DNA from: Antilocapra americana
Lineage: Eukaryota > Chordata > Mammalia > Artiodactyla > Antilocapridae
Direction: 5' to 3'
Length of the DNA stretch: 64,000 nt
NCBI GenBank assembly: GCA_007570785.1
Contig: ML662442.1
Location: 35,537,818-35,601,817 of the forward strand
The position numbers and the translations under genes are program-made. Below the pieces are notes generated by a model, which did not search any database, had not been told where the DNA came from, and saw only the letters and a list, made by a program, of their open reading frames with translations. Position 1 is the stretch's first letter; each line of letters opens with the position of its first letter. Of the stretch, positions 25,617 through 37,796 are shown one piece after another.

Positions 25617-27734
25617 TTTACCATGAAAAGATAGGTCAGCACTGAGTCAGGAGGACAGGGTACTGCAGAGCCCTCTATTTTTTGCACTTTTTTGTAGTTT
25701 GTATTCTACCCAGTTGCTGCGTTTAGGACAGCCCTAATGACCACATGGAAAGAAACACTTCCAAAGGCTGAGGCCTGCATCTGCTAAATCAAGCACGTCT
25801 AAGACTGGGATAGGGAAGAAAAAACAAAAGTGAAATGATTTTAGTTAGCTTTGAATCTTGTTAGTTATTCTTAAAAACAATTAAACTGAAAATTTTTACT
25901 AAAACTTACTCATCTCTGGGGTAATGAGCTCACTCCTAAGGATATCCAAACATTGACTAATGAGGTCAGAAATCCATTATCTAGCTAACTTCTGCCACCT
26001 AAAAACAAAGACCAAGTTTGAAACTGAAGATTTCATGTGATTTTATTAAAGTAATTAATCCCAAGTCTAAATGTTCATTTTTTCTTTTTTTACCAGAGAA
26101 AATAAATGCATTTGTTTTTATATGCAGACTGTTTAACTATTTAATTACATAAAAAAACTATTATCTTTTCTGGGTAAACAAAGGCATTAAAAATGCTGTT
26201 TCTTCATTCTAATTAATTTATTATACAAGTCTAACACATGCTCTTTAGAAAACAATTAAAATATTAGCAGTAAAGAATTAGAATATGAATAGTAAAATAT
26301 TTTCAGATAAATGTTGTCATATCTGTGTATTGCTTTTGTTTGTGAAAACCAGAATATGTGGGTCTTTGTGGTGCAGTGACAAAGTATTTTATTCTTGATA
26401 ATTTGCAATGTATTTTCTCAGTCTTGTCATTATTGAGTTGTTGAACCTCGTGAAAGCAGTGTTTCTATTCTAATAATGCTATTTCTTCAAAGTTGCATAC
26501 TTTATGAGCAGATTAGCCTCTCTGGTTTGGTCTCTGAATATTTTGCAGATCTGGTCATCTATTTCATGATCTTGTTCGGTTAAATCCCTTCATATGTTTA
26601 TTTGCAAAAGAGACACCTATGGGGACTTAGGACTGTGTGGCTCAGAACTTGCTTTGCTTTAGAAAATATGAGTGTTTGTAATATAAATTCACATTTTCAG
26701 ATTGAATCATATTCATCTCTTGATTTACATTGTAATTTCAGATTACTGCTAATTCATTTCCAAATGAGTTTCAATGATCAGTAATCTTTATTTACCAGGT
26801 TTCCTTTTCTTCATTATCTATGTCAAACAGTTAGTAATCTGTAATAAACTCAGGAAGCTGCTGCTTTAAAAATCTTCTACTGAATTCATTTGTAAAATGG
26901 AAAATGTTTAGGTAAGACAGTAAGTTCCAAATGGGACAGACTTTTTTATGAAGCATTTCTTCTTTTAAACATCTAGCCCAAAATAGATTTTCTTTCTTCT
27001 GTTTTTATCAGACTCCAAATATAGTTGAATATATTCAGCTTCAGTATATCAGCCAGTATTTTTTGCAGTAACAAGACCCAAAAGAAAGAATGAATAGACT
27101 GCTTGTATCACAATATTAGAAAGTTGAAACTAAAATGAGAGAAGATGCAAAATAGATGTTTAAGACCCTCCTGAATTCTGGGGAATTATTGACACTAACC
27201 AGAGGAAACAAGAAAAAAGCGCTTGTACTTTAGTCATGTTGTACTTGGTACAAGTACATTGACAAAATCAACTAAGCATCACCTATATATACCCGTTATA
27301 CACATGTATGGGGAGAAAGATAACTGTACAATAAAACCAAGCACACCAATACTGTATAATTGAAAAGAGACAGTATACCGTGGGAGAGTATATATCTGTA
27401 AGCCCATCAGAGAGAAGGAAAGGAGAATGGGAAGTGAAGAAGTTACTTAATCTGTCAAGAAACACGCATTTCTTGATACTTTGAAAGTAAACAAAGCACA
27501 AAACAATTCTTGGGAAGTTGATCCTTCAGTTTAGGTGACAAGATTTTACATCGTGATTTGTTTAGATTTGTGCCAGGATAGCCCCAGTTAGGGTCTATGC
27601 TACAAGCACATTTTCAAGAATAAGACTTATAATCAAAACAGGTACTAGAATGAATGGAAAATCTGATGTATGTAATCTGGAGAACTGTATGTATGTGCAT
27701 ATGTACAATAAATTAATAATTAAGCCCTCCCATA

Positions 27735-28510
27735 AGAAAATCTCAAGGCTCAGATGGCTCCACTAGTGAATTCTCCAAAACACTTGAAGAAATAGCTCCG
27801 TTAGTATATAAATTCTTCCAGAAAATAGAAAAATTGGAAATACTGTTTTTCCATGAAGTCAACAAAACTTAGACATCAAATCCTAAGGACATTATAAACA
27901 AGGAAAAACATAAGCCAAATTTTCTCAGGAACAAAGATGTGAAAATCCTATCAAAAAATTAGCCAATCAAATCTAGCATACATAAAATTGGTAATATATC
28001 ATCAAGTTAGGTTTATTCCAGAATTTCAATATCTTAACATTTAAACTATTAGTAGCAATTCACCACATTTACCAAACATAGGAGAACACTCATATGCTTA
28101 TCTCACCACATGCAGGAAGATCATTTAACAAAATTCAGTACCCACTCATGTTTTAAAAAACTCATAGCAAACTAGGAATAGAAAGAAACTTCCATAATCT
28201 AACAAGGAATAATAAAATAATATCCAGCAAACATATATTCATAGTGAAATATTGAAAGCTTCCCAATTAGGATTGGAAATAAAACAATGATGCCCCACAT
28301 TATCAACTCATTGTGTAAGTACCTAGTTTAATTCTGGGTAAAACAATTAGATACTAACTTTTAAGATAACACTGTTTACCGTAACATAAAATACCTAGAA
28401 ATAAATCTGATGAAAGATGCTGAGATCTTTACACATCAAACTATAGTACACTTCTGAAGAAATTAAAAGACTATATAAATAAATAGAGATCAAAATGAGA
28501 ATTTAGATCT
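27735..28510 (+). mobile_element. Old L1 ORF2 fragment, left part
   Basis: Diverged L1 ORF2 text such as 'ctccactagtgaattctcc', 'gtttattccagaatttcaa' and 'catttaacaaaattcagtac'. It has many stops. The same element seems to resume at 30795-31050. Confidence 0.7.
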
Positions 28511-28649
28511 AGGGAAAAATAAAAAACTGTATTATATTTATATATACTTAATATATATAAATACGTGTGCATTTTTATATAATAAAAACTTCCATTAAAC
28601 AAAAGCTTTTATTTTATTAAAAACTCTATAAACTGCATTATTTTTATAT

Positions 28650-29147
28650 GTTTTTGTTCAGTTGCTCAGTCATGTCTGACTCTGCAATGCCATGGACGGC
28701 AGCAGGCCATGTTTCCCTGTCATTCATAATCTCCCAAAGTTTGCTCAAACTCATATCCATTGAGTCGGTAAGGCTGTACAACCATTTCATCCTCTGTCAT
28801 CTCCTTCTCCTTCTGCCTTCAGTCTTTCCCAGCATCAGGGTCTTCTCCAGTGAGTCAGCTTTTTGAAACAGGTGGCCAGAGTATTGGTGCTTCAGCTTCA
28901 GCATCTGTCCTTCTAATGAATATTCAGGGTTGATTTCCTTTAGGATGGACTGGTTTGAGCTCCTTGCAGTCCAGGGGACTACCAAGAGTCCTCCAGTACA
29001 CAGTTCGAAAGCATCAATTCTTCAGCACTCAGCCTTCTTTATGGTCCAGATCTCATATCCATAATGATTACCTGAACAATCATAGCTTTGACTATATGGA
29101 CCTTTGTCAGCAAAGTAATGTCTCTCTTTTTTAATATGCTGTTGAGG
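28650..29147 (-). mobile_element. BovB LINE, 3' part
   Basis: Reverse complement of the BovB 3' region ('cttcagtctttcccagcatc', 'aatattcagggttgatttcc'). It is collinear with the second BovB at 52766-53300 and is interrupted by an L1 at 29148. Confidence 0.9.
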
Positions 29148-29642
29148 TTTTTTTTTTTTTATTATTGTTTTTGCCATACATTGTCATGATATCACCATGG
29201 GTTTACATATGCTTCCCCTCCGGGTCCCCCCTCCCTCCTCCCTCCCCCCCGGGAAATCTCGCTGCACCAGTCCCGAGCATCAATCCTGGGCTGGCTCCAG
29301 TTTCGTCCATCTGAGTAGAATTGCTTCAAATGAATTTTTTTTTTAATGCTGAGTAATATTCCATTGTGTATATATACCACAGCTTTCTTATCCATTCGTC
29401 AGTTGATGGGCATCTAGGTTGCTTCCATGTCCTGGCTATTGTAAACAATGCAGCGATGAACATTGGGGTGCACGTGGCTCTTTCAATTCTGGTTTCCTCG
29501 GTGTATATGCCCAGCAGTGGGATTGCCGGGTCATATGGCAGGTCTATTTGCAGCTTTTTAAGGAACCTCCACACTGTTTTCCATAGTGGCTGTACTAGTT
29601 TGCATTCCCACCAACAGTGTAAGAGGGTTCCCTTTTCTCCAT
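29148..29642 (-). mobile_element. L1 3' end inserted in BovB
   Basis: Starts with the T-run (antisense A-tail) and a C/T-rich 3' UTR near 29215-29260. It then encodes an antisense ORF2 C-terminus ending [14 protein letters not shown]. BovB sequence resumes directly after it, so this L1 is younger than the BovB. Confidence 0.92.
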
Positions 29643-30402
29643 AGCTTTTGTCATAGCTTTTCTTCCAACGAGCAAACATCTTTTAATTTCATGGCTGCAG
29701 TCACCATCCACAGTGATTTTGAAGCTCAAGAAAATAGTCTGTCACTGTTTCCATTGTTTCCCCATCTATTTGCCATGAAGTAATGGGACCAGATGCCATG
29801 ATCGTAGTTTTCTGAATGTTGAGTTTTAAGCCAGCTTTTTCACTCTCCTCTTTTGCCTTCATCAAGTGGCTCTCTAGTTCCTCTTGGCTTTCTGCCATAA
29901 GGATGGTGTCATCTGCATATCTGAGGTTATTAATATTTCTCCCAGCAATCTTGATTCCAGCTTGTGCTTCATTCAGCCCAACGTTTCTCATGATGTACTC
30001 TGCATATAACTTAAATAAGCAGGCCTTGACGTACTCCTTCTCCAATTTTGAACCAGTCCATTGTTTCTTGTCTGGTTCTAACTGTTGCTTCTTGGCCTGC
30101 ATGCAGGTTAGGTGGCAGGTAAAGTAGTCTGGTATTACCATCTCTTGAAGAATTTTCCACAGTTTGTTGTGATCCACATAGACAAAGGCTTTAGCTTAGC
30201 CAATGAAGCAGAAGTAGATGTTTTTCTGGAACTCTCTTGCTTTTTCTGTGATCCAGTGGATGTTGGCAATTTGATCTCTGGTTCCTCTGTCTTTTCTAAA
30301 TCCGGCTTGTACATCTAGAAGTTCTCAGTTCACGTACTGTTGAAGCCTAGCTTAAAGGATTTTGAGCATTACCTTGCTAGCATGTGAAAAGAGTGAAACT
30401 GT
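29643..30402 (-). mobile_element. BovB LINE, RT region
   Basis: Continues the BovB copy. It encodes an antisense reverse-transcriptase stretch with the RT box YADD at 29908-29919 (RYADDTILMAESQEELE in context). The frame is broken on both sides, so it is inactive. Confidence 0.92.
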
Positions 30403-30413
30403 TTATTTATGAG

Positions 30414-30528
30414 TGTAATGTATTATTTATATATATAAACATTTTAGATATATATTAGATATAAATATATATATAATAGATATATTTTATATGTATAAAA
30501 TATATATATATTATATATATAAACATTG
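30414..30528. repeat. AT-rich low-complexity block
   Basis: Almost pure A/T with repeated 'atatat' and 'tataaa' words lying between the BovB end and a Bov-tA SINE. Confidence 0.9.
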
Positions 30529-30735
30529 GGCTTCCCTTGTAGCTCAGTTGGTAAAGAATCTGCCTGCAATGTAGGAGACCTGAGTTCGATCCCTGGGTTG
30601 GGAAGATCCCCTGGAGAAGGAAAATGGCAACCCACTCCAGTATCCTTGCCTAGAAAATCTCATGGACAGGGGAGCCTGGTGAGCTGCAGTCCATGGGGTC
30701 GCAAAGAGTCAGGCACGACTAAGCGATTAACACAC
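30529..30735 (+). repeat. Bov-tA SINE
   Basis: Well-conserved full-length copy ('gggcttcccttgtagctcag' to 'gagtcaggcacgactaagcg'). The word 'aacattg' at both borders may be a short TSD. Confidence 0.92.
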
Positions 30736-30794
30736 ATATTAACATTGTATATATAAATATAGATTTTTATATAATAACTTACATTAAGTGAAAG

Positions 30795-31050
30795 ATTTGA
30801 ATTTGTAAAAATGAGTTTCTGCCAGAATATATCTGTAGATTCAATATAATTGCAATTAAAGTACCAGAACTATATATACACATATGGGATGTTTCTAGAA
30901 TTTCTTTGGAAATGGGCGTGGATAGGGTAAGCAAGAATAGCCAGCACAGTCTTAAAGAATAAAAAAACAGTTGGAAGATTTAAACTACTCAAGACTTTTA
31001 ACTGTATAGAAATTAAGACAGTGATGCAAAAGATATAAAAAATTACAATA
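30795..31050 (+). mobile_element. Old L1 ORF2 fragment, right part
   Basis: 'gattcaatataattgcaatt', 'agaatagccagcacagtctt' and 'gacagtgatgcaaaa' are diverged L1 ORF2 phrases. They follow those at 27735-28510 in element order, so the intervening 2.3 kb is probably inserted. Confidence 0.65.
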
Positions 31051-31567
31051 TTCAATTATTTATTTTGAATAAAGCTTAAAAATAGACACATCTAAGGAAC
31101 AGACGTAGGAATACCTTCAGGTAAGCATGGAGGTCCCAGGAAACCATAAGGGGCTAATAATGCTCTTTTTGTTGCCCTGGGTACTGGTTATATTTGGCAT
31201 TCAGTTTGGGAAAATTCATCAAGCCATGTACTTATAATTGTGTACCATTTTCTAGATGTGTGTTGTGTATCAATTAAAATTTTATTAAAACAAGTAAGAT
31301 AAAAGAACTATTCTTATCTAACCAGTCCACTCTTAATCAGTTGTGCTACTAGGTGTTATTAATTACAGCAATACTATATTTTTCAATCAAAAAATTAGCT
31401 ATTATCTCTATACCCTTTATGAGTTACTTTATGACATCCTATATCACTCCCAAGCAGTGTTACAGGTTTTCTGCAGTCCTTTACCTCTTAACTGAAGTTC
31501 CAGTTTCCAGAATTGGCATTCTATGTTTATATAATATTCAGATTATTGCAGATGACTCCACTGTACA

Positions 31568-31762
31568 AGGGACTTCCCTGATAACTCAGTTGGTAAAGAA
31601 TCCCCCTGCAATGCAGGAGATCCCAGTTCGATTCTTGGGCTGGGAAGATCCGTTGGAGAAAGGATAGGCAACCCACTCCAGTATCCTAGCCTGGAGAATT
31701 CCATAGACTGTATAATGCATGGAGTCGCAAAGAATCGGATATGACTGAACCACTTTCACTTC
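31568..31762 (+). repeat. Bov-tA SINE
   Basis: 'gggacttccctgataactca' to 'gaatcggatatgactgaacc'. It ends about 110 bp upstream of the next LAMA4 exon. Confidence 0.9.
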
Positions 31763-31879
31763 ACTTCATTTCCATGATACAAACCAGAATTTTTTTCATT
31801 GAAACAGAGATTTCACCACACACCCCACCCCCCTGGCATCTTTGCCCTACTTGTACTTCTTTTGACTTCTTCTCCACAG

Positions 31880-31996
31880 GCAGTGATGAGGCAGTGGTGG
31901 ACACCAGCAGGCGCGTGGGTGGAGCCCTAGCAAGAAAGAGTGCTCTCAAGAACAGATTAAATGATGCCATTAAAAGACTACAAGCCGCAGAGAGAG
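31880..31996 (+). CDS. LAMA4: LAMA4 exon 8 of window (coiled coil)
   Basis: 117 nt, phase 1 at both ends, residues 327-365: (S)SDEAVVDTSRRVGGALARKS through IKRLQAAER. The acceptor is tctccacag and the donor gtgagg. The open frame continues into the intron only by chance. Confidence 0.96.
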
Positions 31997-32141
31997 GTGA
32001 GGATCTCAAACGAAACTTAAGCTCATCCATTTGTTCACTAATATTAAGGTAAACCTCTGAGGAAAGAGTAAGTGATTCCCTGCTTATTAATCTTTTTATA
32101 AATAATATTGCTTTCTGATTATAAAAGAAACTTCATTTATC

Positions 32142-32178
32142 TCACACACACACATACATACACACACACACATACACA
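32142..32178. repeat. (CA)n microsatellite, interrupted
   Basis: CA dinucleotides broken by 'catacata' steps. Confidence 0.95.
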
Positions 32179-32257
32179 AAAGTCCTGGAAGATAATAAAA
32201 GCTGTAGCTATATCACCTAGGGATGACAATTAAATTTAAGAGTGTTTTCCTCCAGTC

Positions 32258-32259
<2 letters not shown>

Positions 32260-32296
<37 letters not shown>
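32260..32296. repeat. (GT)n microsatellite
   Basis: Uninterrupted GT run of about 18 units, roughly 80 bp from the CA repeat and in the opposite sense. Confidence 0.97.
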
Positions 32297-32298
<2 letters not shown>

Positions 32299-33578
32299 AT
32301 GAGATCAGGATGTTTATACTGTTGGGTAACCTACTTTCTTGTGAACATCCTTTTTCATTAACAAATAAGCCCTAATTTGGTTACTGGGTTTCTCTGGCCC
32401 CAGCAGTAAACAGCTGCTCTCCGTTACCTGGCATGTCTTTCTTATAGTGCAAGCAGAGAGACCACCTAACTAGAGAGGGAAGTTGCCTAATGTGAAACTG
32501 CAGGGGTATCTCAGAAAGATGTGATGGGAAGCAGATGCACCTTGCCCGGCATAGTAAAAGTTAGCACATTACTGCTGGATGTGGTGTTTCACTACACGGA
32601 GCAAATCCAGCAGCAGTACCACAGGACACCGAAGCCCTGGCCAGATGGTCCCTTTGGCATCATCAGAGCTGCTACATGCTAAGCACTGGGCTGTATTTTA
32701 CAAACATCATCTCATGTGGGAAAGTATTGCTTTTAGACTTATGTGAACCCCAAGGCTTGTCAAGTTTTGGGAGCTTGCTCTGAAAGGTACAGCAACGCAA
32801 AAATGATGACCCAAGATTCAAAGCCACAACCATCAAGAGCTCAGAGCATGAGAGATGGAGTTAAATGTTTCTCTAGTTAAAAAAATAATTGAAGCTAAAC
32901 CTCACCTGAGAGATTTTTAGTTGCTTTTATTGCAGAAGTAATACATGCCCATGTAGAAACATTAGAAAATATAGATAACAAAAGAGAAGAAACAAGAGAA
33001 ATCTTTTATAATCTCATTATCTAGGAAACAAACATTTTATTATAAACTTGTCTTTATTTTAAATATATGACTTAAAAATTGCACTACAGATCTCTTTTGA
33101 AGCTTACTTTTCTTATTCAAAAATACCTTTTCTTACCAATTTATGTCTGTACAAGAGCATCATTTTTATGGCAGAAGGTGTCCTACAGAGATGAAAGTGA
33201 TATTTACAACCAATTTCAGGCAAACATTTTATGAGTTAGTATCTCATGCACATTTTGTATAGTTTTCTCACCAGGTCTCTAACCTGAAGTAATATTACTC
33301 TTCTTAAAAAAAAAATTTACCTCTAATTTGGAAATGTTTTAAATGAACTACATAATTTTATTGAGACTTTAGAGTCTTTCAATCTCACTTGTCAATACTG
33401 TTTACAGTATTCTTATGCACCTAACTTACACCATGATTAACATACATGTAAAGATCTCACTTTGACTGAAAAGCCTGAATTTGAGGTCTGTTTCATCCCA
33501 GTGATTAAATGAATATTCATGATCCCATCAAAGGCCCTACTTCTTTGCAAAATAAATGTGCTTGTGCTCTGTGTGAAG

Positions 33579-33758
33579 GTGACGCTCAGCAGCGCCTGGG
33601 TCAGTCCCAGCTGATCACCGCGGAAGCTAACAAGACCACAGTGGAAGTTCAGGAGGCAACCGCCCCGATGGCTAGCAATCTAACCAACTGGTCACAGAAT
33701 CTTCAAAGTTTTGACTCTTCTGCTTACAACATTGCCGTGGACTCTGCCAGAGATGCAG
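33579..33758 (+). CDS. LAMA4: LAMA4 exon 9 of window (coiled coil)
   Basis: 180 nt, phase 1 at both ends, residues 366-425: (G)DAQQRLGQSQLITAEANKT through NIAVDSARDA. The donor is gtatca, which is weak. The acceptor 'ctctgtgtgaag' has a poor pyrimidine tract. Sequons NKT, NLT and NWS cluster here. Confidence 0.95.
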
Positions 33759-33891
33759 GTATCACTTAGCAACTTCACAACTTGCACCCAGTTGAGGAAC
33801 TGGCCATTAAACCCAGCATATCTTCCTTTCAGAAGCAGTTTTTTTTTTTTTCATTTGAGCTTTGGATTAGAATGTTGTAGAAGTTAGCTTG

Positions 33892-33993
33892 TGTGCTTAG
33901 TCGCTCAGTCATGTCTGACTCTTTGTGACCCCATGGACTATAGCCCACCAGGTTCCTCTGTCCAGGCAAGAATACCGAAGTGGGTTGCCATAC
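33892..33993 (-). repeat. Bov-tA tail fragment
   Basis: 'gcttagtcgctcagtcatgt' through 'gaagtgggttgccat', antisense, with the head missing. Confidence 0.85.
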
Positions 33994-34382
33994 AAAACAA
34001 GTAAATAAAAAAGCATATTGTAACGTGAGAGTTCATAAAGACTCTATAGTGGCCCCATTTCTCTGAGAGAATTGAGGGCAGAGAAACCCTGTTTTGTACA
34101 TATTTTCATAACCAACATTTAATGTAATGCTTTAAATGTACTCTACTGCCTTTAATGTTAAAGACTATTATACTATATAACAATTGTCATTTTATAGTAT
34201 GGCTCTTGTGGTCAGTGATCCAAGTAACATATATTTACCTCTGTATTAATAAATACACTGAACTGATAGTAGCTAATTATTTACCTAATTTTTTTTCTTT
34301 TGTTGGAGAAGCAGTTTGTTTCCTAAGTACAGAAAAGAAATGTTTCCTAGGTCCTCACTGAAATACTCTCCTGAAGTATGAA

Positions 34383-34573
34383 AATGAAAGTAGTTAGTCA
34401 TGTCTGACTTTTTATGACCCCATGGACTGGTCAGTCCATGGAATTCTCCAGGCCAGAATACTGGAGTGGGTAACCTTTCCCTTCTCCAGGGGATCTTCCC
34501 AGTCCAGGGATCAAACCCAGGTCTCCCGCATTACAGGTGGATTATTCACCAGCTGAGCCTCCAGGGAAGCCCT
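34383..34573 (-). repeat. Bov-tA SINE
   Basis: Antisense copy ending in the head complement 'gagcctccagggaagccc'. The word 'ctcctgaa' flanks both sides (about 34368 and 34577) as a probable TSD. Confidence 0.88.
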
Positions 34574-34697
34574 ATTCTCCTGAATCTGAGTTGAATTTGG
34601 CTCCAGGAAGAGGCTTGCTTTTGTTCGGCTGCTCATGCTCAGTGACCATGCCCTGCCCTTAGCTAAGAGTTTGCCCAAAGGTATTTTTTTCCTGCTC

Positions 34698-34786
34698 CAG
34701 TGGTTCTCAAACATAAGTGTGCCTCAGAACCACCTGGGCCCCGTCCTCATATTGCTGGTCTAGGGTCCACACATTGAGAACCACTG
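34698..34786. mobile_element. MER5-like DNA transposon relic (MITE)
   Basis: Terminal inverted repeats 'cagtggttctcaa' at 34698 and 'ttgagaaccactg' at 34774-34786 enclose about 60 bp. This is the layout of the hAT-Charlie MER5 family. Confidence 0.8.
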
Positions 34787-35480
34787 CTTCAGTCCATGAA
34801 CCTTTGAAGAAAGCTGTGCTATTCTGTTTTGGATTTTTTTTTTTTCCATCAAGTTGTCTCCTCATGATTTGTGCTCTTTTCTCTGTGTAAATTATATATC
34901 CCCTCCTCCCTCCTCCCCCCAACACACAAAAGTAACCTTAAAAATCAGTATGGTCTGCTCATACTATCACCTTTGTCTAGGATCATAGATCATGACTCCC
35001 CAACCCCCAACCTTGGCACAACTACCACTTTTCCAGGCACGCTCCCTTATTTCTTCCATCCACTGCTGGGACCACTGCAGTGGCATTGTGACGTGTGAAC
35101 AGGCAACTTAGAAAAAACCCTTCCCACCCACCCTGCCTCTTCCAGCATTTCTTTTGACCTGTAATATCAGTTAGAAATGTAAGCAGAACTTGTGCTCTTT
35201 AGTGAAACATCTGTGTATTTGTCGTGGGTCCCGCCCTTTAGAAATGTACATTGTATGTCAGCTTGCTCTGCATACAATTTATAGATGCATATGTATTGTA
35301 AACATCACAGGATAGAAACCGATTATGCCTTGGACTTAACTATTAATTTTTTAGAATTAAATATAGTTTCTTATAGTTCTACCAGAAGTAACCATGCATT
35401 TGTTGTCTCTTCATCTGATTGCTGAAGTAGACTTAGCTACTGAGATATCTACTCAAATGATTCATTTTTATTAACTACAG

Positions 35481-35620
35481 TTGGAAACCTGACAGAGGTT
35501 GTCCCTCAGCTCCTGGATCAGCTTCGTACAGTAGAACAGAAGCGGCCTGCAAGCAACGTTTCCGCCAGCATCCAAAGGATCCGAGAGCTCATTGCTCAGA
35601 CCAGAAGTGTTGCCAGCAAG
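35481..35620 (+). CDS. LAMA4: LAMA4 exon 10 of window (end of coiled coil)
   Basis: 140 nt, residues 426-472: (V)GNLTEVVPQLLDQLRTVEQ through LIAQTRSVASK. The acceptor is aactacag and the donor gtaacc. It contains sequons NLT and NVS and closes the coiled coil just before LG1. Confidence 0.97.
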
Positions 35621-37796
35621 GTAACCAGTGAAAGGAGTCATTATCAGTCACTCAGTGATAAGGACAGCGTGAGGCTGAGCTTAGATCCTTGGGCCGCTTC
35701 CAGAGCTGGAAACTTTCTACAATATTTTCCGGCTTGATAGTTCTCAGCTCCATCTGTTCATTAAACTCACCAAGGATATTTGAAAACCAAACCAATTCCT
35801 AGTCCCAACCATAAAGCAACAGTCAGGCTCTCTGGATGAGGGCTCAAAACCTGTGTTTTGTTTGAAGCTCCGCAGTGATTCTAATGTGTAGCCAAAATTC
35901 AGAGGTATACATTTAGCCTAGTCAGCATAGCTCATAGAGCAAAAGGAATCAAAGAAGGCCAACCCCAATTAAAGGCTCAATTTTATTATTACTATTCATT
36001 ATCTGTTCTAACAACTATCTTTGTGTAATTACTAATGGAATATTCTTGCCCATCTGCCTCTTCAAAGAATTCTCTGGCACAGCTTAGATGATAACAAAAC
36101 TTCTACTGACCTATCCACAGGCTTAGCTCATAGCAGCTAAACTGAACAATTTCAACAAAGTCCCCATTCTGACACGCTATACGGAAGCAACACAACACCA
36201 TAACTAGTGCCAGCATTGATAGGAAATATCCTAACACAACAATTAACATTTTCACTGTGGCACAACAGGGCTTGTTCTTGGCCCCTTTTCTAATTTGTTT
36301 TTTATTCATTTATAGACCAGCATGATTTTTTTAACTGCCAAATTATACAGTTTTATTTTCTCAATTGCGAGTCAACCTGAACAGACTATTGGCTCTAATT
36401 ACTGACAGAATTAAGAATTGGAAATCAACTGTTTTGTAATGAAGGAAATTATTATTGTTAAACATACCCAACTTTTAAATGATATATGGTAATTAGCCCT
36501 ATGCCACAAATCACCTTTTAGATACCTTAGAGAACATTTCAAAAAAGATTTATTGTCAGTAAATGGCATTTCCAAAGCTAGGTTTCTGTGAATGCCTTCT
36601 GGTACTTTTATTTCTATGGAGTAGAATTTAGGAGGCTTAATCACCTAAAACCATTTTCTGAAGAAAGTCCTGGCATGCCTTTAGGAACCCACATAGCTCC
36701 CCAAAGGGAGATGCTTTCTAATACAGATAGATATCTTTTTCAAACTCTCAAATTTTACAGACTTTAACCCCATATACTACTTGATTATTTACTAAGTTGT
36801 ATTCTTCTCAACTGGCAACATAGGACAGCTGCACTTTAGGCACTTGGAAATATAATCTTGAACTCACTGGCCATCAGTATTAACTAAATTCATATTAGTC
36901 AATTGATGTAATATATCTAATTATTCATAAATATTTGCATAATGGCATGAATGTACACAGTCCATCCACTTCTGGATATTCTGAAAATCACCTTGAATCT
37001 GACCAGGTCAGCATGTTATATTGGGCCTCTTAGAAATGCATTTTCTGAATTGTGCTTCATGGTGATGCCTTTCTAAGGATCATTATAATGAATATCTTAA
37101 TGAAGTCATCATTACAGTTATTATGATAGAGCCAGACACTGGAAAATACTTTATAGTTACCTTGTTTCATCCTCTTAACAAATCTTTTGTCATCATTTAA
37201 CAATGAGGAAACTGCAGGTTAAGTGATTTGCTCATGGTTTCACAGCTAGTAAGTGGTAGAGCCAGGTTTCAAGACCCCACATAAGACTGGGTCGAAGCTG
37301 GGTCTAGATCCCTCCCAACTGTCTAAACACGGTCTAGGATACTGCTCAAAGCTGCACCAGCACTCCTCTTTTGAAGACCCTAGGGAGAAGGTCCTAGCTA
37401 TATTAGTACCCAAGATTAGTTATTATTCTCCTGATCAATTAGTTGTTAAATTTATGGGCCTTGTGAATTGTAAAACAAAGTATCCTTTTAAGCTGTTCAG
37501 TTCACTTTAACAAAACCCATAGTTCATTGTGGAATTCATATTTACCCTCATTCTTAAACCTAACTTTGTTGCCTTTTTGTTTTGCCTTTTTTCACCTCAC
37601 TTTAAATTTAAGCTGTATTATCTTTTTAAAATCCTTTCTCCAACAAGATGAGGACATAAGTAAACAAAGAGTTGGAGGTCATGAGTAAAGCTCAGAGACC
37701 TTATAAAAAATGAGGGAAGCCCATTGAGAGCCATGGGAAAGCACTATGCCCATTTCTGTACTTCTCCATTTTAATGAAATAATTTTCTAACTTTAG
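35621..37796 (+). other. LAMA4: LAMA4 intron
   Basis: Unique sequence apart from a MIR relic at 37127-37280. No recent insertion was seen. Confidence 0.75.
37127..37280 (+). repeat. MIR SINE relic
   Basis: 'agccagacactggaaaatac', 'caatgaggaaactgcaggtt' and 'cacagctagtaagtggtaga' follow the MIR consensus closely, including the conserved core. Confidence 0.88.

Larger units (their letters stand above)
25016..31879 (+). other. LAMA4: LAMA4 intron (6.9 kb, largest in window)
   Basis: Contains a CHR-2 SINE near its 5' end. Its 3' half is a nested stack: an old L1, BovB, a younger L1 inside the BovB, an AT-rich block and a Bov-tA. A further Bov-tA follows at 31568. The stretch 25650-27700 is AT-rich with no recognised element. 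Confidence 0.75.
31997..33578 (+). other. LAMA4: LAMA4 intron
   Basis: Contains a CA-rich repeat at 32142-32178 and a GT repeat at 32260-32296, and no mobile element that I recognise. Confidence 0.75.
33759..35480 (+). other. LAMA4: LAMA4 intron
   Basis: Holds an antisense SINE tail, an antisense Bov-tA and a MER5-like MITE. Nothing is recognised in 34790-35480. Confidence 0.75.

Noticed and set aside
29701..30177. A 158-codon minus-strand frame with a YADD box
   Set aside because: It is the reverse-transcriptase part of a decayed BovB. It lacks the rest of the ORF and is split by an L1.
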